Below, in pieces: positions 17,467-27,021 of a stretch of DNA of 64,000 nucleotides. The first letter of the stretch is position 1. Every line of letters starts with the position of its first letter. This stretch comes from Rhizobiaceae bacterium (GTDB lineage Bacteria; Pseudomonadota; Alphaproteobacteria; Rhizobiales; Rhizobiaceae), in assembly GCA_017640615.1 (NCBI GenBank), contig JAEPQK010000005.1:124001-188000 (forward strand). The letters are read 5' to 3'. The notes under the pieces are model-generated. The model was not told where the DNA came from. It did not search any database and was given only the letters and a program-made list of their open reading frames with translations. Position numbers and translations under genes: made by a program.

Positions 17467-20400
17467 CTATTCGGCAGCGGCCGGAACGCGGTGAAGCCGC
17501 GACATCACCGCTCTGAGCGCCGCTGGCTTCACCGGCTTGTTGATCACGGGAATATCGAGCGCCGTCGCCTGGGCGCGCACCTCTTCCGAACGGTCGGCGG
17601 TGATCAGCACGGCTGGCAGCGCGCCATGGTGAAACTGCCTGATGCGTTCGATAGCTTCGAAACCGGTGGATTTGTCGAGATGATAGTCGGCCAGCACGAC
17701 GTCGGGCCGCACCGCCCGGCTGCCCTGTTCGACATGTGCCTCCCAGCCAGCCCGCGTTTCGACCGCGCAGCCCCATCCTTCGAGCAGAAGGCGCATTCCG
17801 TCCAGAATGCGCGCATCGTTGTCGATGCAGAGAACCGACATGCCGTCGAGCGCGGTTTGCGGCCGTGGCGCGGCCTCGCCGGCTGCAGGTTCGGCGTCCA
17901 CGGCCTCTAGCTGCGCCGTCGGCAGTATGACCGAGAACCGTGTTCCGTTGCCGGACGACGAATTGGCCTGAATTTCGAGCCGCAGCACGCGCGCAATGCG
18001 GTCAACGATCGACAGGCCGAGCCCCAGCCCCTGCGCCTCGCGCGCGCCCTCTTCGAGCCGCGTGAATTCGCGGAACACGGTGTTCAGCTTGTCGGCCGGA
18101 ATGCCGATACCTGTGTCATGCACTTGCAGCTCAACAAGTTCGCCCCTCCGGCGCACGCCAACAAGCACGCGGCCCGAGCGCGTATATTTTATCGCGTTGG
18201 AGACGAGGTTCTGCACCAGCCGTCGAAACAGATTGCGGTCGGTGGCGATCGTCACCGACGACGGCACGATGCGCAGATCGAGTTTCTTCTCCGCCGCCAG
18301 CGGCTGGAAGTCGGTCTGGATTTGCCGCAGTAGCCCATCAAGGCTGAAGACGGAATTCGTGGGCTTCAGCGCGCCGGCGTCGAGGCGTGAAATGTCGAGC
18401 ACGGCGCCGAGAATTGTCTCAACGGAGTCGAGCGAGGATTCGATGCTCTGCACCGTGTCGAGCCGTTTGTCGCCGGCCGCTGTCTCCATCACCGACGCGC
18501 AGTAGAGCCGCGCGGCATTCAGCGGTTGCAGAATGTCGTGGCCGACCGCCGCGAGGAAGCGCGTCTTGCCGAGATTGGCCTCCTCCGCGATGGTCTGCGC
18601 CTGCGCCAGTTCTTCGTTCACCTCCACAAGCTCGGCAGTGCGTGCGGCCACGCGCTGCTCCAGCGTTTCGTTCGCGCGTTTGAGTGCCAGATCGGCCTCC
18701 ACGCGCGCGGTGATGTCGGCATAGGTTGCAACGATGCCGCCATCCGGCATCGGGTTCGATTTCACTTCGATGATCCGTCCGCTCGACAGAAGCTCCATCT
18801 GCCATGGCTGGCCGACGGTCGTCAGGCGATCAAGCAGATCGCTTTCGCGGTCGTGCGAGAGTTCACCGCGCTCGGTCAGGTCGCTCAGAAACTCGGCCAT
18901 GGAGATGCCGACCTGCCCCATCTGGTCCGGCAGGCCGAAAAGGATGCGGTATTGACGGTTCCAGCAGATCAGCCGCAGATCTTTGTCGAAAACCGTAATG
19001 CCTTCTTCCATCTGGTCGAGCGCGGTTTGAAGCAGGTCGCGGTTCTGCTGCAACGCTTCCGACGCATCGTCGAGCAGGCGCAGCGCATCGCGGGTCGAGC
19101 GGTCGTTGCGCTGAAACATCAGCGACAGGATCAGTCGAGAGGAGGACGAGCCAACTGCGCTGGCGAGAAGCTGTTCGGAAAACCGGATCACGGGCATAGA
19201 AGCCTGCTCGGTGCCAGTCAGCGGCCGTCCGGCTTTCTCTTCGTAGCTCTGGAACGAGCGCTCGGTTCGCTCCACGCCGAGATAGCGGCCAATCGTATCC
19301 TTGAGGTCGTTTACGGTGACGGCCGTGCGGAAACGGCGCAGTACCGGCCGCGGGTTGGCGTCGCGCGGCACGAAGATGGCTGCCTGTATGCGCTCCAGCG
19401 GAAAGGCCTGCCGGCTCAGCGAACCCAGCACGAAAAAGAGCGTGTTGATCGCCAGGCTCCACATCACGCCATGGTTGAGCGGCTCCGCGACTGTGCCGAA
19501 AAGCGCCTGCGGGCGCAGGTCGGCAATACCGAACAGCCCGGTGCGCAATATCTCCGTGTCCGGCGGTGCCAACGAAGGCAGGAGCAGCGTATAGGCCCAT
19601 GTCGCGCAGCCCGCGATCATGCCCATCGCCGCGCCTCGTCCGTTGGCGCCACGCCAGATCAGCCCACCAAAAAGAGCCGGTGCAAATTGCGCAATAGCGG
19701 CAAACGAAATCAGGCCGATTGCGGCGAGCCGCGTGTTCTGCGTGGTTTCGCGATAGTAGAGAAACGCGACGAACAGCACGAGAAAGATCGCCGCACGGCG
19801 AATGTTGAGGATGGTCGCTGTCAGGTCGGCTTTTTCGCGATAGTCGGGCCGCAGATAGCGCCGCAGGAATAGCGGGATCACGAGGTCGTTGGAGATCATG
19901 ATCGACAGCGCGACACTTGCCACGATCACCATCGCGGTCGCTGCCGACAGCCCGCCGACGAATGCCGCAAGTGCCAGGAGGTCGTTGCCCTGCAGCAGCG
20001 GTAGCGACAGTACGTAGAGGTCGGAGGTCGTGCGGTCGCCCACGATGGCGAGCCCCGCAAAGGCAATCGGCAGCACGAAGAGATTGATCAGAATGAGATA
20101 GAGTGGAAACAGCCAGCTCGCCGTCTTCAGCTCTTCCTCGCTACGGTTTTCGACAATGGTTACATAGAACTGGCGCGGAAGCATCAGGATCGCAAAGCCG
20201 CTGAGAACCGTCAGCACCAGCCATGTGCCGAGCGAGGTACGGTATTCAAGCGCAGCCGCCACTTCGGCCGTCTCGGCTGTCTTGCGGAAGAGATCGGCAG
20301 GGCCGTCGAAGAGGAAGAAGGTGACCGCGACGCCCAACGCAAGGAAAGCCGCGAGCTTGACGACGGACTCCACCGCGACTGCCAGCACCAGCCCGTTCTG

Positions 20401-20961
20401 ATGCTCGGTAGCGTCGGCGTGTCGGGTGCCGAACAGCACGGCGAAGACCGCAAGCAGCATAGCTACCATGAGCGAGATATCGCCAATGAAGAGGTCTATG
20501 TCGGGCGGGCGGCCATTATAGTGCTCCACCATCAAACTGACGGAGTCCGACACGGCTTTCAGCTGCAGCGCGATATAAGGGATCGTGCCAAGCGTCGCGA
20601 TGATGGTGGCAATCGAGGCAACAGCGAAGCTCTTGCCGTACCGCGCAGCCAGAAAGTCGGCAATCGAGGTGATCTTCTCCGATTTTGCCAGCCTGATGAT
20701 CTTGCGGATGACCGGGAAACCGAACACGAAAACAAGGATCGGGCCGAAATAGATCGCCAGAAACTCCCAGTTCCGCTCTGACGCCAGACCGACCGAACCA
20801 AAGAATGTCCACGACGTGCAGTAGATCGCGAGGCTCAGCCCGTAGATGATGGGCCGTGCCTTGCCTGGACCACGCGCTGCGCGCCGGTCGCCAAGGCTCG
20901 CAATCGCGAACAGCAGCGACACGTAAACAAAGGCGACGATGGCGATGGCCCACCCCTGCAC
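17467..20961 (-). CDS. crbS: SLC5-STAC-PAS hybrid sensor histidine kinase, CrbS/MxtR-like
   Basis: A 1164-residue membrane sensor. Residues about 1-500 are a sodium:solute symporter (SLC5) module with about 13 membrane segments, beginning with IIYGLSLAIYCTSWTFFGSVG. A STAC linker follows (around 520-640), then a PAS domain (GITVFDKDLRLICWNRQYRILFGLPD), coiled coil, HisKA with the phospho-His in AAVGHDILQPLNAARLY, HATPase (QNLVSNAIKYTRSGR, GLGLGLSIVDRI) and a C-terminal receiver (VVLADYHLDKSTG). I use the GTG at 20961, eight bases after GGAGGA; the TTG at 20967 is too close to that site. The symporter part may sense or carry the signal, probably acetate. Confidence 0.88.
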   Translation of the reverse strand: MQGWAIAIVAFVYVSLLFAIASLGDRRAARGPGKARPIIYGLSLAIYCTSWTFFGSVGLASERNWEFLAIYFGPILVFVFGFPVIRKIIRLAKSEKITSIADFLAARYGKSFAVASIATIIATLGTIPYIALQLKAVSDSVSLMVEHYNGRPPDIDLFIGDISLMVAMLLAVFAVLFGTRHADATEHQNGLVLAVAVESVVKLAAFLALGVAVTFFLFDGPADLFRKTAETAEVAAALEYRTSLGTWLVLTVLSGFAILMLPRQFYVTIVENRSEEELKTASWLFPLYLILINLFVLPIAFAGLAIVGDRTTSDLYVLSLPLLQGNDLLALAAFVGGLSAATAMVIVASVALSIMISNDLVIPLFLRRYLRPDYREKADLTATILNIRRAAIFLVLFVAFLYYRETTQNTRLAAIGLISFAAIAQFAPALFGGLIWRGANGRGAAMGMIAGCATWAYTLLLPSLAPPDTEILRTGLFGIADLRPQALFGTVAEPLNHGVMWSLAINTLFFVLGSLSRQAFPLERIQAAIFVPRDANPRPVLRRFRTAVTVNDLKDTIGRYLGVERTERSFQSYEEKAGRPLTGTEQASMPVIRFSEQLLASAVGSSSSRLILSLMFQRNDRSTRDALRLLDDASEALQQNRDLLQTALDQMEEGITVFDKDLRLICWNRQYRILFGLPDQMGQVGISMAEFLSDLTERGELSHDRESDLLDRLTTVGQPWQMELLSSGRIIEVKSNPMPDGGIVATYADITARVEADLALKRANETLEQRVAARTAELVEVNEELAQAQTIAEEANLGKTRFLAAVGHDILQPLNAARLYCASVMETAAGDKRLDTVQSIESSLDSVETILGAVLDISRLDAGALKPTNSVFSLDGLLRQIQTDFQPLAAEKKLDLRIVPSSVTIATDRNLFRRLVQNLVSNAIKYTRSGRVLVGVRRRGELVELQVHDTGIGIPADKLNTVFREFTRLEEGAREAQGLGLGLSIVDRIARVLRLEIQANSSSGNGTRFSVILPTAQLEAVDAEPAAGEAAPRPQTALDGMSVLCIDNDARILDGMRLLLEGWGCAVETRAGWEAHVEQGSRAVRPDVVLADYHLDKSTGFEAIERIRQFHHGALPAVLITADRSEEVRAQATALDIPVINKPVKPAALRAVMSRLHRVPAAAE

Positions 20962-21117
20962 GGGCAAAATCCTCCCTCATGCCGGCAGTGCAGGCGATGC
21001 AATCACAGCCGCGCGAAGCTGTCCATTGGCATAACGGCTTGCTTTGGCTGCCGATTTGCTTAACGCTGACGTTTCGATTGCCGGTGCGCTGGCAGGCTTA
21101 CGAGGGAGACTATCGGT

Positions 21118-21543
21118 ATGCTCAAGGAATTCCGCGAATTCATTGCCAAGGGCAATGTCATGGATCTCGCTGTCGGTGTCATCATTGGCGGCGCATTTGC
21201 GCTGATCGTCAAATCGCTGACTGACGACATCATCATGCCGATCGTCGGCGCAATCTTCGGCGGGCTGGATTTCTCCAACTATTTCATCGCGCTGTCCGAT
21301 GGCGTAACGGCGAACTCTCTTGAAGAGGCGCGTGAGCAGGGCGCGGTTCTCGCCTATGGCAACTTCATCACGGTAGCCCTCAACTTCGTCATCCTGGCCT
21401 GGATCATCTTCATGATGGTCAAGGCGGTGAACAATATCCGCCGCTCCATGGAGGAGGAGAAGAAGGAAGACCCCGCACCGGCAGCGCCTCCTGCCGACAT
21501 CAAGCTTCTGACCGAAATTCGCGATCTTCTGTCGAAGAAGTAA
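21118..21543 (+). CDS. mscL: Large-conductance mechanosensitive channel MscL
   Basis: Inner-membrane pressure-release valve (141 residues) that opens on hypo-osmotic shock. The full pattern is present: N-terminal [27 protein letters not shown], periplasmic loop, second segment [22 protein letters not shown], a charged/proline linker and a C-terminal helix bundle ([12 protein letters not shown]). Fits the osmotic-stress genes that follow (NAGGN operon). Monocistronic, with its own terminator at 21554. Confidence 0.96.
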   Translation: MLKEFREFIAKGNVMDLAVGVIIGGAFALIVKSLTDDIIMPIVGAIFGGLDFSNYFIALSDGVTANSLEEAREQGAVLAYGNFITVALNFVILAWIIFMMVKAVNNIRRSMEEEKKEDPAPAAPPADIKLLTEIRDLLSKK

Positions 21544-21553
21544 GCCTGAGCCA

Positions 21554-21584
21554 AAGCCTGCCTGTGGGCCAACAGGCAGGCTTT
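21554..21584 (+). terminator. Intrinsic terminator of mscL
   Basis: Perfect 12-bp stem AAGCCTGCCTGT (21554-21565) with ACAGGCAGGCTT (21572-21583), 6-nt loop, starting 10 bases after the stop. The T-run is short. Confidence 0.75.
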
Positions 21585-21659
21585 GCGTGGACGTGACCTG
21601 AAGCGCTAGAGAGGCTGGCAGCTGGCCGCATTGAGGCCGATTTCTGTTTCAGGTGACAA

Positions 21660-22826
21660 ATGACACTCTACGACGACCTGCGCGATGAGGCGCGCCGCGC
21701 GCCGGAAAGCGGCATCGTTACCGTGGCCAATTACGGCTGGGGGCGCGACGGGCTGATCCCGCTTTGGGCCGGCGAGGGCGACCTCCCCACGCCCGATTTC
21801 ATTGCCGGACCGGCCGCGCGGGCGCTTGAAAACGGCGAGACCTTCTACACCCATCAGCGCGGCATTCCCGAGCTGAGGGCCGCGCTGGCCAGATACCACA
21901 CACGCGTGTTCGGCAAAGAATCGTCGCCTGACGAATATCTGGTCACCGGCGGTGGCATGCAGGCGATCCAGATGTGCCTGCAGGCAACGGCGGGTGCGGG
22001 CGACGAAGTGATCTATTTCTCACCGGCATGGCCGAACATTCTCGGTGCGACCATCGTCGATGGCGCGACGCCTGTCGCCGTCGATCTCGAGTTCGGCGAC
22101 AATGGCTGGGCACTCGATCTCGATCGACTGGAAGTTGCGATCACGGACCGTACCCGCGTCATCTTCGTCAACTCGCCCTCCAATCCAACCGGCTGGACGG
22201 CCGACACCGAGACGCTGCAGCGCATTCTCGACATGGCGCGCAAGAACGGCCTCTGGATCATCGCCGACGAAATTTACGCGCGCTTTTTCTATGGCGGTAA
22301 GCGTTCGCCGTCCTTTCTCGACATCATGGAACCGGAAGACCGCATCGTCTTCGTCAACACCTTCTCCAAAAACTGGGCCATGACCGGCTGGCGCATTGGC
22401 TGGATCAAGGCGCATCCCTCGCTTGCCCAGATGTTCGAAAACCTGATCCAGTATTCGACCTCCGGTGTTGCGCAGTTCATGCAGCGCGGCGCGGTGGCGG
22501 CACTCGACGAGGGTGATGACTTCGTAAATATGCAGGTGGAGCGCGCCCACACCGCGCGCGACATTCTATGCAGCGCTCTTGAGTCCACCGGGCGCGCGCG
22601 CATCAGTGCGCCGGAGGGTGCGTTCTACCTGTTCTTCGCGGTTGATGGTGTGACCGATTCACTCGCAGCGTCGTTCGACATTGTCGACAGGGCCCGTGTC
22701 GGGCTGGCGCCCGGCTCGGCTTTTGGCAAGGGCGCCGACGCCTATTTCCGGCTCTGCTTCAACCGCCGCCTCGATCATATCGAGCAGGCTGCGGAGCGTT
22801 TGGCAGACTGGATTTCAGCGCGCTGA
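21660..22826 (+). CDS. Pyridoxal-phosphate aminotransferase, class I/II
   Basis: Fold-type I aminotransferase of 388 residues, similar to the aspartate/aromatic group. Visible motifs are the N-terminal YDDLRDEARRAPESGIV, the VTGGGMQAIQM cofactor-binding region, NSPSNPTGW, WIIADEIYARF (Asp contacting the pyridine N), the Schiff-base Lys in NTFSKNWAMTGWRIGW and the C-terminal substrate Arg in FRLCFNR. Substrate unknown. Its last 12 bases overlap the convergent marR-type gene. Not obviously tied to the NAGGN genes, though a glutamine/glutamate-related role is conceivable. Confidence 0.88.
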   Translation: MTLYDDLRDEARRAPESGIVTVANYGWGRDGLIPLWAGEGDLPTPDFIAGPAARALENGETFYTHQRGIPELRAALARYHTRVFGKESSPDEYLVTGGGMQAIQMCLQATAGAGDEVIYFSPAWPNILGATIVDGATPVAVDLEFGDNGWALDLDRLEVAITDRTRVIFVNSPSNPTGWTADTETLQRILDMARKNGLWIIADEIYARFFYGGKRSPSFLDIMEPEDRIVFVNTFSKNWAMTGWRIGWIKAHPSLAQMFENLIQYSTSGVAQFMQRGAVAALDEGDDFVNMQVERAHTARDILCSALESTGRARISAPEGAFYLFFAVDGVTDSLAASFDIVDRARVGLAPGSAFGKGADAYFRLCFNRRLDHIEQAAERLADWISAR

Positions 22827-23336
22827 ACGCGCTGGCGCGAGCGGCTGACCAGCCGGGGGCGCGGCTTGTTCGGGCACATCGCGCTCCAGCAGATCGGCCA
22901 CATGCGCCGCGCTGGCCACAAGGCCGCGGCGAGCATCCGCATCCAGCGCTTTCAGCCGCTTGAGCGCGGCTTCGCCCAGCGGACGCGGAGCCTTGGCCAT
23001 GATCGTGCGACCGGTTTCGGTCAGCCGCGTATGCACGATTCGCCGGTCCGCCAGCGAGCGGTAGCGCTCGATAAGGCCGCGCATTTCCAGATTGTCGAGC
23101 ACGGTCACCACGGTCGCTGCGCTCAGATCGGCATAGGCTGACAGCGCTGTCGTCGTGACTTCACCAAGCTCGTGTATGCCGCGGCAGATCACCAGCTGCG
23201 CCGAGGTCAGCCCGCATTGTTTTGCCACAGCCCGCGACTGGACATCGTTTGCCCTCACGATCCTACGGATCGCTTTTTCGAGCGCCAGTGCCTGGTGACG
23301 CAGATTGTCGCCTTTTGCCGGTGTTCGAGCTGCCAT
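22815..23336 (-). CDS. MarR family transcriptional regulator
   Basis: A 173-residue winged-helix repressor-type protein. The MarR core reads TSAQLVICRGIHELGEVTTTALSAYADLSAATVVTVLDNLEMRGLIERYRSLADRRIVHTRLTETG, with the wing around RRIVHTRLT. It is divergent from the NAGGN operon across 89 bp that contain a perfect palindrome (23355-23369) positioned to block both promoters. It probably controls itself and the osmolyte genes; the effector is unknown. MarR genes beside NAGGN operons are common in my recollection. Confidence 0.88.
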   Translation of the reverse strand: MAARTPAKGDNLRHQALALEKAIRRIVRANDVQSRAVAKQCGLTSAQLVICRGIHELGEVTTTALSAYADLSAATVVTVLDNLEMRGLIERYRSLADRRIVHTRLTETGRTIMAKAPRPLGEAALKRLKALDADARRGLVASAAHVADLLERDVPEQAAPPAGQPLAPARSAR

Positions 23337-23354
23337 CTCAGTGTCTCATTTGAC

Positions 23355-23369
23355 TTCTAATAATTAGAA
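23355..23369. promoter_or_regulatory. Putative MarR operator
   Basis: Perfect palindrome TTCTAAT-A-ATTAGAA (7+1+7 bp) in the only AT-rich part of the divergent region, 19 bp before the MarR start codon and 57 bp before asnO. Size and symmetry are typical of MarR sites. Binding is inferred. Confidence 0.65.
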
Positions 23370-23398
23370 CTATAACTAACGCCGCTCAAACGCAATCA

Positions 23399-23407
23399 CC
23401 CCCCCCC
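23399..23407 (+). repeat. Nine-C homopolymer tract in the asnO leader
   Basis: A run of nine C residues directly before the AAGGAG ribosome site of asnO. Such tracts are prone to slippage in replication and in sequencing. Confidence 0.9.
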
Positions 23408-23425
23408 AAGGAGCTGAATAGACTT

Positions 23426-25201
23426 ATGTGCGGAATCTGCGGCGAGATACGGTTCGATGGTGCGCCGCCGTCGGCAACGGCAATGGCGGCAATGCTCGAT
23501 GCCATTGCACCGAGAGGCCCCGACGGCTCAGGCTACATCCAGCACGGAAGTGTCGCGCTTGGACATCGCCGGCTAAAGATCATCGACCTGTCGGAGAAAT
23601 CGCGCCAGCCGATGACCGATTCCGCGCTCGGCATCACCATCGCTTTCAACGGCTGCATCTACAACTACCCGGAGCTGCGCAGCGAGCTTGAAGCGAAGGG
23701 CTATTCCTTCTTTTCCTCGGGCGACACCGAGGTCATCCTCAAGGCGTGGCATTGCTGGGGCGAAGCGGCAATTGACCGTTTGCACGGCATGTTCGCCTTC
23801 GTCATTTCGGAGCGTGAGAGTGGCCGCACGATCATGGTGCGCGACCGGTTCGGCATTAAGCCGCTTTATTATGCGGAATCGCCTGGCGTCTTACGCTTCG
23901 CCTCGTCGCTGCCGGCGCTGGTGAAATCCGGGGGTGTTGACACGTCGATCGACCGAGACGCCCTGCACAACTATATGAGCTTCCATGCGGTTGTGCCGCC
24001 GCCGCGCACTATCCTCAAAGGTGTTCGCAAGCTGCCGCCGGCGACCATCCGCATTATCGAGGCGGACGGTTCGAAGACCGACCGCATCTATTGGAACCCG
24101 CCTTTCGACCGCGACCCGGCAAACAGCGGTCTCTCGGCGCAGGACTGGCGCGACCGCGTCCACGATGCATTGCGCCTTGCGGTCAAGCGCCGCATGGTGG
24201 CCGACGTACCCGTTGGCGTGCTGCTGTCGGGCGGCGTTGATTCCAGCCTCATTGTCGCACTTCTGGCCGAGGCCGGACAGCACGGTCTGATGAGTTTTTC
24301 CGTCGGCTTCCAGGAGGCCAAGGGCGAAAAAGGCGACGAGTTCGTCTATTCCGACCTGATCGCGGAACGCTTCGGCACCGACCATCACAAGATTTTCGTG
24401 CCCTCCTCGGAGCTCATGGACGCGCTGCCGGGAACCTTCGCGGCGATGTCCGAGCCGATGGTCTCTTATGACAATGTCGGCTTCTATCTGTTATCGAAGG
24501 AAGTCTCCAAACACATCAAGGTCGTGCAGTCCGGCCAGGGCGCCGACGAAATATTTGCCGGCTACCATTGGTATCCGCCGCTGCAAAGTTCAAACGATGT
24601 GGTCGGCGATTATGCGCGCGTCTTCTTCGACCGTGATCACGCCACGCTGAAATCCCAGCTTGCCGACGAGTGGATCGCCGACACCGATGCCAGCCGCGAG
24701 CTGGTTGCCGAGCATCTCAATCGGCCGGGCGCCGACACGCCGGTCGACCGCGCGCTCAGGCTCGATGGAACGGTCATGCTCGTCGACGATCCGGTCAAGC
24801 GCGTCGACAACATGACCATGGCCTGGGGGCTCGAGGCGCGTGTGCCGTTCCTCGACCACGAACTGGTCGAGCTAGCCGCCCGCATTCCGCCCGAGCACAA
24901 GCTGCGCGACAATGGCAAGGGCGTGCTCAAGGATGTTGCCCGCCAGGTGCTGCCTTCGGAAGTCATCGACCGCAAGAAGGGTTATTTCCCCGTGCCGGAG
25001 CTCAAATATATCGACGGGCCCTATCTCGATCTCGTCCGCGATGCGCTGAGCTCGACCGCGGCTCGCGAGCGCGGTCTCTTCCGTCAGGATTATCTCGACC
25101 GTCTTTTCGCCAATCCGGCGGATCACATTACGCCGCTGCAGGGCTCCGAGCTGTGGCAGGTCGGGCTTCTGGAATTGTGGCTACAAACGCACGGGATCTG
25201 A
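23426..25201 (+). CDS. asnO: N-acetylglutaminylglutamine amidotransferase (asparagine-synthase-like)
   Basis: Last step of the compatible solute N-acetylglutaminylglutamine amide (NAGGN): amidation of the dipeptide with glutamine as nitrogen donor. At 591 residues it has a class II glutaminase domain (nucleophile Cys2 in MCGICGEIRFDG, which fixes the start) and an asparagine-synthase domain with the PP-loop VLLSGGVDSSLI and the QGADEIFAGYHWY segment. It is the first gene of the three-gene NAGGN operon; the next gene starts four bases after its stop. The operon type is known from Pseudomonas aeruginosa and Sinorhizobium, induced by osmotic stress. Regulation here is probably through the divergent MarR protein. 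Confidence 0.93.
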   Translation: MCGICGEIRFDGAPPSATAMAAMLDAIAPRGPDGSGYIQHGSVALGHRRLKIIDLSEKSRQPMTDSALGITIAFNGCIYNYPELRSELEAKGYSFFSSGDTEVILKAWHCWGEAAIDRLHGMFAFVISERESGRTIMVRDRFGIKPLYYAESPGVLRFASSLPALVKSGGVDTSIDRDALHNYMSFHAVVPPPRTILKGVRKLPPATIRIIEADGSKTDRIYWNPPFDRDPANSGLSAQDWRDRVHDALRLAVKRRMVADVPVGVLLSGGVDSSLIVALLAEAGQHGLMSFSVGFQEAKGEKGDEFVYSDLIAERFGTDHHKIFVPSSELMDALPGTFAAMSEPMVSYDNVGFYLLSKEVSKHIKVVQSGQGADEIFAGYHWYPPLQSSNDVVGDYARVFFDRDHATLKSQLADEWIADTDASRELVAEHLNRPGADTPVDRALRLDGTVMLVDDPVKRVDNMTMAWGLEARVPFLDHELVELAARIPPEHKLRDNGKGVLKDVARQVLPSEVIDRKKGYFPVPELKYIDGPYLDLVRDALSSTAARERGLFRQDYLDRLFANPADHITPLQGSELWQVGLLELWLQTHGI

Positions 25202-25205
25202 CGGG

Positions 25206-27020
25206 ATGACCGAAGACCGCAAGGCTGCCGGAGCGCGGCGTCAGCGTACGCGAAGCGACGGGCAGATGAGCGTGCGGCTGAAGCGCATGCGTGATGAGTC
25301 GCTGAAGCCGCCCATCGCGCCAGCTGCTTCCGGCGAGGGCAGACCCAAATGGCCCGAGGCCACGCTCAATTGCGGTTGGGGCAAGCTGATATTTGCACAG
25401 ACCTTCGAGACAAATGAGGGGGTCGTTGAGGCCCTGCGTGCCGAAGGGCGCGACCGTCGCGACATCGCCTTCTATGTGCGCGATCCGCATGTGCTTTTGT
25501 CGCTCGCGCCGCAGGAGATTTTCCTCGACCCGTCGCATTCCTACCGGCTCGAACTGCCGAACTATCGTGCTGGCCGTCGGCCGCCGCGTGGCTATTTCAT
25601 TCGCCGGCTATCGTCCCAGAGCGACGCCGAGGCGGTAAACGCCATTTATGCCGCCCGAAAAATGGTGCAGGTGAACCCTGACTTCTTCTGGTCGAGCCGC
25701 GACAACCGCTCCATCACCTGCTTCGTCGCCGAGGACGAGGCGAGTGGAGAAATCATCGGCACGGTCACCGGCATCGATCATCGCCGTGCGTTCAACGACC
25801 CCGAGCATGGGTCTTCACTCTGGTGTCTGGCGGTTGATCCGCAGGCCCGGCACCCCGGCATCGGCGAGATGCTGGTGCGGCGCGTCGCCGAGCATTTCAA
25901 AGCGCGGGGCGCAGCCTTTCTCGACCTCTCCGTCATGCACGACAACGACATGGCGATCGCGCTTTACGAGAAACTCGGCTTCCGGCGCATCTCCATTTTC
26001 GCGGTAAAACGCAAAAATCCGATCAACGAGAAGTTTTTCGCGCCGCAGATCGATTCCTACGACGCGCTCAACCCCTATGCCCGCATCGTCGTGGACGAGG
26101 CCCGCCGCCGTGGTGTGCATGTCGACGTCATGGATGCCGAAGGCGGCTTCTTCAAGCTCTCCTTCGGCGGCCGCTCCATCAAATGCCGTGAGGCGCTTTC
26201 GGAGCTGACCTCCGGCGTTGCCATGTCGATCTGCGACGACAAGGCGGTCACCCGGCGTGTCGTGGAAAAAGCGGGTCTGGTCGTACCGGAGCAGATCGAG
26301 GCCGACAGCGGCGATGACGCGGTAGCCGCCTTCTTGAAGAAGCATGGCCGCGTGGTGGTGAAGCCGGCGCGTGGTGAACAGGGTCGCGGGGTCGCGGTCG
26401 GGCTCGAAACGGCGGAAGATGTTTCAGCGGCGATCGCCACCGCGCGTGAAGTGTGCGACCGCGTTCTGGTGGAGTCCTGCTTTGAGGGCAACGATCTCCG
26501 TCTCGTCATCATCGATCACAAGCTGGTGGCGGCAGCGCTGCGTCGACCGCCGCAGATCGTCGGTGACGGGCGGCGCACCGTCGCGGAGCTGATCGAGGCA
26601 CAGTCGCGCCGCCGCGCCGCGGCGACCGGCGGCGAAAGCACAATCCCCGTGGACGACGAGACCCTGCGTTGCCTCGCGGCTGAAAATGTCGGGCTGGAAG
26701 ACGTGCCGGACGAAGGCACCGAGATCGTCGTACGCAAGACAGCCAATCTCCACACCGGCGGCTCCATCCACGATGTCACCGACATTGTGCACCCGGAGCT
26801 GGTCGATGCTGCCTGCCGGGCTTCCCGCGCAATTGGCATCCCCGTTGTCGGCATCGATTTCATGGTGCATGCGCCGGACAAGTCCGACTACGTGTTCATC
26901 GAGGCCAATGAACGCCCAGGTCTCGCAAACCACGAGCCGCAGCCGACGGCGGAACGTTATCTCGACCTGTTGTTTCCCATGTCCCGAGTGAGGCATGATG
27001 AGGAGGCAACGGAAACATGA
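25206..27020 (+). CDS. ngg: N-acetylglutaminylglutamine synthetase (GNAT + ATP-grasp fusion)
   Basis: A 604-residue two-domain enzyme that makes the acetylated Gln-Gln dipeptide for NAGGN. The N-terminal half (about residues 120-275) is a GNAT acetyltransferase with the acetyl-CoA loop in DPQARHPGIGEMLVRRV; the C-terminal half (about 320-600) is an ATP-grasp ligase of cyanophycin-synthetase type, with VVVKPARGEQGRGV, VLVESCFEGNDLRLV and the metal-binding FIEANERPGL. The order asnO-ngg-peptidase identifies the pathway. The first ~60 residues are basic and low in conservation. Confidence 0.93.
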   Translation: MTEDRKAAGARRQRTRSDGQMSVRLKRMRDESLKPPIAPAASGEGRPKWPEATLNCGWGKLIFAQTFETNEGVVEALRAEGRDRRDIAFYVRDPHVLLSLAPQEIFLDPSHSYRLELPNYRAGRRPPRGYFIRRLSSQSDAEAVNAIYAARKMVQVNPDFFWSSRDNRSITCFVAEDEASGEIIGTVTGIDHRRAFNDPEHGSSLWCLAVDPQARHPGIGEMLVRRVAEHFKARGAAFLDLSVMHDNDMAIALYEKLGFRRISIFAVKRKNPINEKFFAPQIDSYDALNPYARIVVDEARRRGVHVDVMDAEGGFFKLSFGGRSIKCREALSELTSGVAMSICDDKAVTRRVVEKAGLVVPEQIEADSGDDAVAAFLKKHGRVVVKPARGEQGRGVAVGLETAEDVSAAIATAREVCDRVLVESCFEGNDLRLVIIDHKLVAAALRRPPQIVGDGRRTVAELIEAQSRRRAAATGGESTIPVDDETLRCLAAENVGLEDVPDEGTEIVVRKTANLHTGGSIHDVTDIVHPELVDAACRASRAIGIPVVGIDFMVHAPDKSDYVFIEANERPGLANHEPQPTAERYLDLLFPMSRVRHDEEATET

Positions 27021-27021
27021 G

